A stretch of 64,000 nt of DNA from Arabidopsis thaliana. Taxonomy: Eukaryota > Streptophyta > Magnoliopsida > Brassicales > Brassicaceae. The notes below the pieces were generated by a model that saw only the letters and a list, made by a program, of their open reading frames with translations, was not told where the DNA came from and ran no database searches. The stretch spans positions 7,192,101-7,256,100 of the forward strand of contig NC_003074.8 of assembly GCF_000001735.4 (NCBI RefSeq), given 5' to 3'. Position numbers and translations under genes: made by a program. Shown in pieces: positions 56,964 through 64,000 of the stretch (positions are counted from its first letter, which is position 1; the number at the start of each line of letters is the position of its first letter).

Positions 56964-59900
56964 CTACTTGGTAATCACGTCCCAGCGCCATATAGTCCCG
57001 TCCTCGCAGCAAGCAAGAATCGTGCTACAATCCCATGGAAGAAACAGTGTGTCAGAATCCAAAGTTTGGTTTGATTTACAGTAACTATTGAGTCATAAAT
57101 AACATTAAGAAATTTTCACTGCATTGGTGAGAGAGAAGATGGATTTATACCTTCCATCGACAGACATGGCTGTTTGCCTGATTACAGACTTTGATTGATT
57201 GTGTGATAACCTATATGGCAACAGAAAATCATGTCAAGACTAAAACATTTCTTAAAGATCAAACATTGTATCTGAATCCGAAACTAACTTACTTTGTAAT
57301 CAAAACAGGAGGGCAACTTTTCAAATCCCAGACATAAACCTTTCCTTCCTGATTACCTGATAACAAACCAGCGAGTAATTTGTCACAAAATGAATAAGAA
57401 AAGTTGAAGTAATCTATCTATAGAATGCAAATTTGTATCTAACGAGCTCTCTGATTACCTATCGCAACAGAACTTAAATGGAGGTCACAAGAAAACTTGA
57501 TAAACCAAATATCACACATTGGAACCGGGTATCTTAATAGAACATCTGAAGCTCCCTGCAAACCACAAAAAGTTCAACTGTAAATATATGTGATGAAATG
57601 AATGATTATGTTGTGTTTGGAGCAACAATGAGATCCTAACCTCGCCAGGAGAATTCTCTTTCAGTTGTGGTTCCCACAACAGGATCTCGTTGTCCACACT
57701 CTAAAATCCGATAGAACAACACAAGAGTAAAGTGTTTTAACAGTACACCAAATGAATTAATCTTAACCATCATTGACTTACTAACCTTTGAGAGGATAAA
57801 ATCACCAAACCAACGGTTACAATCTACATAATTTGTATGAATGGAAGCTGTAAATACCTACATATAGAAGTAATGTTATTTACAAAGGCCATCACCAATA
57901 TTTGTATGTCACTTGTTGTTACAAGACAAGGCTAAAACAAAATACTTACAGGGAATTGGACAAATTTTGTGGGGAATTTTGATGGATCATCAGTCCATGT
58001 GAATGACTTCTCGACGTACGTCCAAAACTCTATAGACAGCCAAAGAATAAGAAGATCATACAAACGAACCACAAGCCATTTTTCTCAAAAGGTTTTTTAA
58101 AATGGAAGTTTATTACAATATGTGCTCGATCGTACCTTTCATTGACCATATTTTAATAGTGGTGTCCATACCACAACTAGCAAAGCGGTAAATATCAGAC
58201 GGATGAAAATCCTACAATTTTCAAAATAAGATGGTTCCCCTTAACATTGTCTCTATATATTATTGTAGAAAACTAACTGAATTAGATAAAACAATATTGG
58301 CTCACCACACTTAGAACTTCATAGCGATGACCTCCAGCTCCAGCAAATATCAAAATACATATCCCAGTTTCAACATTCCACAAACGAACAGATTCATCCT
58401 TATTCAATTAAAACGTAACAGCTCTTAATCACCAACAAATAAAAAAGAAGTCAGGATACTTTAGGAAGAAAAGAAAGCCAAGAGATATACCTTGCTAGCA
58501 GTAATCACAAGTTGAGGTTTTAAAGGTTGTGTCCTGATTTCGTTCACTGAATCTCCATGACCCACAAGACTCTGCACATTTGCGAGCACAGATTATACAA
58601 GAAAGATATAGAATCATTTGCTAGGATACATAGAACATCCATAAAAATGCAATAATACCTTATGAATCGTTTCACTGTTGACGTCAATGACTCGGATTAT
58701 ACCTTTTACTCCTCCAGCCGCAACATATGGGTTCCCATTAACGCCACACGCCCAACTTACCGTGTAAAACGACTCTTCCTTCTGCTCTCCAGAGGACATA
58801 GACAAAATATAACCAAATGGCCTCAGTGAAACATCACTTACTTTAATTTGATGGAAAAGCTAATATGTATGCTTCCTTACATCTTCATCAGCATAGGATT
58901 GCAATGCTGATATGGCACCATCTCCGAGACAATTGTACAGAGTAATCTACATAATAAGAGATACACCAATGGCAGTAATGAGATTCATGAACTAGCTAAG
59001 TAAAGGTTAAATGAAAGAACCCCTTGGTTAAAGCTTCTATGAGAAACTCAAATATTTCTAACTAGTAAATCATTCAATTTAAAATCCAACGGAAACTAGG
59101 AAAGATGAAAAAAACTACAACTAGTTAAGATAAGTATATTGAGACTGAGCAACCAAACAACCTTAGTGCGGAAACTGTTAGGCACACAACATTATAAAGA
59201 GAATGAGACCTAACCAAGTGTGTAAGATTACAAGTTAACTCTACTCATTGCCGATTGGACCCCAAGGACTTTCACATGGTATCAAAGCCCACTAATCCCA
59301 AATGCTCGACCGAAGACGATTACAAATTAACTCCACTCATTACCGATTGGTTTTTCATGGAACCCGAGAACTTTACGCGGTATCAGAGCCTACTAAGCCC
59401 AAACGGGTATCCGATCGATGTTTCGACGAATACAAATGAGCCTAAAGAGCCACTATCAGGTACATTCGGAACCCACATTGAAAACAAAATAGAGCAGTCT
59501 AATGTATAAGGTAATGACTTCACTCTATCTAGTTTCAAAATTAGAAAAAAAAATAACTTCCACAAAATCTCCAATACAGGAAAGCTTAAACTAAACGCTT
59601 CATAACTCACTTGATGACCGTTTCAAAAGGAACCTCCTTAGATAAGCAGACTAACAACATCAACCAAAGTTTCAATTTTTTTTAGAACAGAATGCAAATC
59701 AAGTGTATAAGGTAATGAGTTCACTTTAAATTAGAAAACAAAAACCATATCTTCCACAAAATCTCCAAAACCAGAAAGTTTGAACTAAATGTTACATAAT
59801 CTTAGACTATAGCATCAAGCAAAGTTTCAATCTTTTAATCTCACTAAAGGCTAGAAATCAGAATCCAAAATCAAACACAAAAGGAAAGGCCTTAATGTTA

Positions 59901-60154
59901 CAATCAATCTGAATCAAAACCTAAACAGACCCAGAATTGAAAACAGTGATTTCGAATTGAAAGTCGAGATCTTTTACCCGATTTCCACCAGCGGTAACGA
60001 AGACATCGAAGAAACGAGCATCAAGGAAGTTGAAAACAACAGCATACAAAGGTTTCTTCCCTTCCTGAATCCTATTCGTCACTTTGTACGATTTCTTATT
60101 CGATGGAGTCAAAGACCCAACTATTGACTCGTTCCCTAAGGTTATCTTCGACAT
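56964..60154 (-). CDS. FIE: FIE, WD40 subunit of Polycomb repressive complex 2
   Basis: Thirteen exons: 59978-60154, 58881-58946, 58659-58781, 58491-58571, 58306-58398, 58136-58211, 57950-58029, 57786-57857, 57641-57700, 57459-57555, 57293-57356, 57151-57210, 56964-57024; 369 aa, FERTILIZATION-INDEPENDENT ENDOSPERM (At3g20740). It is the ESC/EED homolog: a seven-bladed WD40 propeller that bridges the SET-domain methyltransferases (MEA, CLF, SWN) and reads H3K27me3. Visible repeats include GVKGIIRVIDV, LVGHGDSVNEIRTQP, DESVRLWNVETG, CGMDTTIKIWSM, VDNEILLWEP, GKVYVWDL and EDGTIWRWDV. It represses endosperm development before fertilisation and many developmental genes later. Intron 1 (58947-59977, 1,031 bases) holds a TRIM remnant and an imperfect duplication. 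Confidence 0.98.
59176..59391 (+). mobile_element. Truncated tandem TRIM remnant in FIE intron 1
   Basis: A candidate LTR of 101 bases (59176-59276) begins TGTTAGGCACA, ends TTTCACA, and abuts TGGTATCAAAGCC (59277-59289), a tRNA-Met-type primer-binding site. A second, 5'-shortened LTR end (from about 59317, sharing ATTACAA(A/G)TTAACTC and ACTCATT(A/G)CCGATTGG) is followed by CGGTATCAGAGCC at 59379-59391. No 3' LTR follows, so this is a decayed tandem copy. It lies antisense to FIE and belongs to a different family from the element in the F-box array. Confidence 0.8.
59504..59845. repeat. Imperfect direct duplication in FIE intron 1
   Basis: Sequence starting GTATAAGGTAATGA at 59504 recurs at about 59704 with substitutions and small gaps. 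Shared blocks are CTTCCACAAAATCTCCAA (59559, 59750) and CAAAGTTTCAAT (59665, 59819). The unit is about 150-200 bases. The first copy begins at the 3' edge of the TRIM remnant. Confidence 0.75.
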
Positions 60155-62600
60155 TCGATATTCGAAATCTCTCTCTCTGTCTGACTCTCGCACACTAATC
60201 TAAGCTCACAAGTCTCTCATGCAACAACAACTGGTGTTTTGTAATTTTCGATTAGACACAGATTCACAGGTTATTAAAATTACTGTAACCGTAGATTTTG
60301 ACCTCACGACAAACTTTTATTTTGGACCTGACACAACACACAACTCACCTTTTAGAAAAAAATGGTAAGAAAAATCAAATTTAACGTTTTTTAATAGGAC
60401 TTAGAATTAAACGTTACGATGAAAAATAAATATATTCTTTGATTGATACGATCGAAGTTTACCTATTTGTCTTTCTTTTTTTTCAAAGGAATATTATAGA
60501 TTTGATTGAAATTTTCTGAAAGTAGTAATTATTTAATATGTAATCTTATATTATTGACCATTCATTACTATTAGTTTTACTAAAAATGGTTAAATGATAT
60601 AAGGTTTGGATTTAAATGGTATCACGTTTTTATGTTTTGAAAACATTATTTTGTCAATTACATACATTTCTCAATTTTATGTAATTCTTTTCTTCCACCC
60701 AAATTTTACATATTTTTTTACCTTTTTCTCAAATTTGATACTCAATAGCTACAATTCCAACAGTACCACATATTTTTTCCATCAAGTTTACTGTATGCAA
60801 ATATGGATCATTTCTTCTGGACTACACCTCCGAGAGTTTATATATCATAGTATCCATGGGTAATACGATACTTATGGAAAGTTTTATAAGATTTACTTGT
60901 AATATTGCATTAAGCCAAAATGGAGGAACGAACTTGGCTCTATAATCGACCATAGAAGTGCTCTGTTTTATTTAAAGCTTACTTTCATCTCTTACCTTAA
61001 GTTTTTATTTTATTTTCTTGCACTTTAACTAAAATAGATTTTAGATACACCAAAACAAAATCAAGATCACCGATATAAGAATTAAAAAACATAGATGCAA
61101 CAACTAATAGACAAACCATAACCAATTTGAAAATAGAAAGTGTGCTAAGTAGGTTTGATGTCCGCCTATTTGAAGTTGTAAATAAATTGATTTAACATTT
61201 TATCCTCTCACTGTTGTTATTTACCATGATATCTCTTCGTTGAGAGCATTTTACTTATTTAAAATGTATTTAATGGATTTTTAAAGGGTTTATTTGAATA
61301 CTTTGGAATACTTTTCCAAATAAGTCACATTATCAAAAAAGAAAATTAGAAGTTCACTATTTGGATATAACGATTTGAACATCTCCAAACAAGATAATCA
61401 AGGTCCAAACTTTGAGAAACTCATCGATAACGACAAAATTTGCGATAACGACAAAATTTACGATAGAGTCCAATCAATGTTTATAGGAAAGGAAGACAAA
61501 AAAATACATGGTTATAGTTTATTTTAATATATGTTGAATGTAATATATGAAATTATAGTGCTTTAATTATAATTTGAAATAATCAGTTTACAACGGTACA
61601 AATTATATAATTTAAACAAAAAAATAGTTTAAAGCAATTATGGATAATTTTCGAGTGGTATTGTAGAATATCACGTGTGGAAAACACATTTGTTCAAAAA
61701 AATTTAGAGATCTATAGAACCTCTAGTTTTAAACCCTAGGAGTAAACAAGTATTGAAAGCTTTTGTGGTTGTTGTGTACTTGCTCGCTTCCTCGTACAAC
61801 TCTTATAGGAAAATAGCATTTCTCCTAGCACTAAGTTCTGGAAGCGAATGCTCCCAAAATCTCACAACTAATTCACAATTGCTCCTATAGGATCGAATAA
61901 TACGTGAAAACTGAACTGGTATCCGAGTAAAAACCAAACTAAACACATTACTCTTCTAATTGTACCCGATAATTTTTTATTCTTTCCATTCTAATTTTTT
62001 TATTCGATTAAATTGAAATTTTCCGGATATTTTGGATATTTTTCAATAGTTTGAGAATCTAAGTAAAAATATTTGAATTGAACAATATCCAAAAAAATGC
62101 ACTTTATAATTACCACCTTTGTACCAATCCTATTATAAATTCAAGTAATCAATATATAAAAACAAAATTGTACTAATAAACGATGACTAGAAGAAAAAAA
62201 TCTAGCATCTATATAAAGTATAAAACCGACCGAAAATTCTAGCCGTAGATTTAAAACGAAAAAGTTTCTGATAAAAAATGATTAAAAATTAAGCAGTAAA
62301 ATCTATCCATTTCATATTATCAAATTCCCTACAAAAGAAAAGTGTTTAAAAAAAATATTGAAGGAAAAAGATTCTCTTGTTGTAAGTTCTAATCTCCCTC
62401 TCAGTCTTCTCATGTTATTTCCATGGTTGGTCTTAAAGAAATTTTTACCGTTTTTTGAATATTTAAATGTCTCTTTTTCAAAATTAAGATCGATTTGTCA
62501 TGTAGCAATCATGATTTGACGATAATCACATTTCTCATGCCTTATTGTTGCTCTCTAAATACGTGCTTACATATATATGTAAACGCATATGTATTTGTCT
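60155..62600. other. Divergent intergenic region between FIE and GATA29
   Basis: About 2.4 kb of AT-rich DNA. The left end is the FIE leader (CT-rich) and promoter. Elsewhere I see no gene, tRNA or recognisable transposon. Confidence 0.6.
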
Positions 62601-62605
62601 ATTTG

Positions 62606-62910
62606 TATATATATGCACCAAAGCAACACACGATCTCCACAAGATTAGTGGATCGATTAGCTGCTTCAGATCTGAAAAAATAAAAACTAAAACTTTTGTT
62701 GATCGATTTGCTTAATCTCTGTAAGTGTTTTTTTTTTTTAGAAACTCAAATAGTCATGCCCTACTCATATTTTTTGTTTGTTGTTTATAGGAACCTTGTT
62801 TTTCTATATGTGATTCTCGAAAAATGTTTTTGTAAATTGTATTCATAAAACTACTGTCTAAACTTTTATATCAAGTTGTTTTAATTGATTTTCTTGAACT
62901 TTTCTATAGT
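62606..62910 (+). promoter_or_regulatory. GATA29: TATA box and leader intron of GATA29
   Basis: A TATATATATG box lies near 62606-62614. A donor TCT|GTAAGT at 62720/62721 and an acceptor CTATAG|T at 62909/62910 define a 189-base leader intron ending six bases before the ATG at 62916. Inferred from motifs. Confidence 0.5.
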
Positions 62911-62915
62911 GAAAA

Positions 62916-64000
62916 ATGGAGCCGGAACTGGACTTAACACTGAAGTTGGGTTTGCCAAATTCGACTGTTGAGACACATCTGACCTTAAGCCCTCCCACCA
63001 CCACCACTGATCAGGTCTTATTTCATTTATTTATTCCTTATTATTATTATTTTTTCACTATAATTTATTGATATGAGCATGAATAAATATGAAAAATCTT
63101 CATCTGATGAATCAATCCTAGAGAGATCTATTGATACCACCATCTCTTCTTTCATTTATTTTGCTTTTGAAATAATTGGACTAATTAATTTCATGCTTAT
63201 CAAAGTTTTTTAAATTCTTTGGACTATTATTAAATTATTAAAAATCTCTCTTAAAAAACGCTAATCCCACTGTCTTTTTAAAGGTAAAAACACTAATTGG
63301 AGGAAAAAAACATTGGAACCTTATCATCATCTTCTTTTTACAATTAATTCCTACATACGGACAAATATTACATAAAATATGCATTAATTACTAGTGTAAC
63401 AAACAAATATAGGGAACCAACGTCGTGGACGGCGGAGAAGTTATAAACCACCGTCGGGGTCTTTTGGGAGATGATGAAGTGATCCACAACGAACCTACAA
63501 GAAACAACGTGGAGTTCAACATCAGAATCTACAATTACGTCTTTCAACAGTTTGTTGGTGCCCCCAACACCTTGAACTTTGCTCCTTATCCGATGCCTCC
63601 GTCTCCGGCACCGGCACCTGAGACTCCTCCAGTGAGTGATGAGTATGTTCTGATTGATGTTCCTGCTAGGAGAGCTCGTCGTAACAACTCTACGGTGATG
63701 ACAAACTCTTGGAAGGAAAACGCAACCCCGAAGCGGATTCGCGGTTGTGGTGGATTCTGCGGGGGGAGGATTGAAGGGATGAAGAAGTGTACGAACATGA
63801 ATTGTAACGCACTTAACACTCCTATGTGGCGAAGAGGTCCTCTTGGTCCTAAGGTAATTAGTCTCCGAATTTTCAACTAATAAATCATGTTTAAATATTA
63901 ATTATGCTGCTTAATAATTATTATTAATTTTTAAATTGGTAAATGTGTTTCAGAGTTTATGCAATGCTTGTGGGATCAAGTTCAGGAAGGAGGAAGAGAG
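62916..64000 (+). CDS. GATA29: GATA29, GATA zinc-finger transcription factor (5' part; continues right of window)
   Basis: Exons 62916-63014, 63413-63853 and 63954 to the window end; 195 codons plus 2 bases are visible (At3g20750 by recall). Residues 5-13 (LDLTLKLGL) form overlapping LxLxL repeats, an EAR-type repression motif. A Pro-rich stretch (YPMPPSPAPAPETPP) follows. The zinc finger at about 165-189 reads CTNMNC...CNAC, i.e. C-X4-C-X18-C-X2-C, whereas most plant GATA factors have C-X2-C. The TPMWRRGP(L)GPK...LCNACGIKFRKEE core is otherwise intact, with an intron between GPK and SLC as in other family members. Likely a nuclear DNA-binding repressor of GATA sites; targets unknown. Confidence 0.93.

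Noticed and set aside
1-64000. CRISPR arrays, operons, rRNA and phage features
   Set aside because: None seen. The window is plant nuclear DNA with introns and monocistronic genes, and the repeats found lack the regular spacing of CRISPR.

Overview
The window is plant nuclear DNA: AT-rich intergenic sequence, many short GT-AG introns, and gene content that matches Arabidopsis thaliana chromosome 3 (roughly At3g20590 to At3g20750). Named landmarks recognised from their proteins are NDR1, UBP14, bHLH123, an mRNA cap guanine-N7 methyltransferase, OCT4, histone H2A (HTA13), FIE and GATA29. All exon models were built by hand from splice sites. In most multi-exon genes the reading frame closes exactly at the family length I remember (UBP14 797 aa, FIE 369 aa, cap methyltransferase 370 aa, bHLH123 454 aa, OCT4 526 aa, H2A 132 aa).

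Layout. 0-5.3 kb: a tandem NDR1 family (a partial paralog at the left edge, NDR1, and a third paralog), all on the plus strand. 6.4-8.8 kb: an F-box-like gene (minus), with a 177-bp tandem repeat in its 5' leader intron. 10.9-16.2 kb: UBP14 (minus, 20 exons). 17.9-18.25 kb: a poly(A)-tailed retroposon with a 23-bp target duplication. 18.5-21.1 kb: bHLH123 (minus). 21.2-29 kb: a nearly 8-kb AT-rich gap without a convincing gene. 29.1-31.8 kb: cap methyltransferase (minus), followed by tRNA-Arg(ACG). 33.2-36.4 kb: OCT4 (minus, one 1.66-kb intron). 37.4-37.9 kb: HTA13 (plus), convergent with a plastid-type DUF1995 gene (38.0-39.1 kb, minus). 39.5-46.9 kb: a tandem array of four F-box/FBA genes (minus). 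One is split by a tandem TRIM retroelement and one carries a single in-frame nonsense codon. 48.0-54.7 kb: a 1,199-aa chorein/UHRF1BP1-like (bridge-like lipid transfer) protein. 55.0-56.8 kb: a PPR protein of the E class. 57.0-60.2 kb: FIE (minus), with a second TRIM remnant in intron 1. 62.9-64.0 kb: the 5' part of GATA29 (plus).

The genes are independent transcription units, not a pathway. The themes are local tandem duplication (NDR1 family, F-box family), decay of F-box copies, and small non-autonomous retroelements: two tandem TRIMs, one poly(A) retroposon and two very short poly(A) inserts with target duplications. NDR1 acts in plasma-membrane immune signalling, UBP14 recycles ubiquitin chains, and FIE is a Polycomb PRC2 subunit. 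I found no clearly undescribed multi-gene system. The most unusual items are the TRIM that separates an F-box gene from its start codon while leaving an in-phase splice acceptor at the junction, the internal duplication in the NDR1 paralog, and the alternative acceptors that would add or remove a membrane tail on the F-box-like protein.
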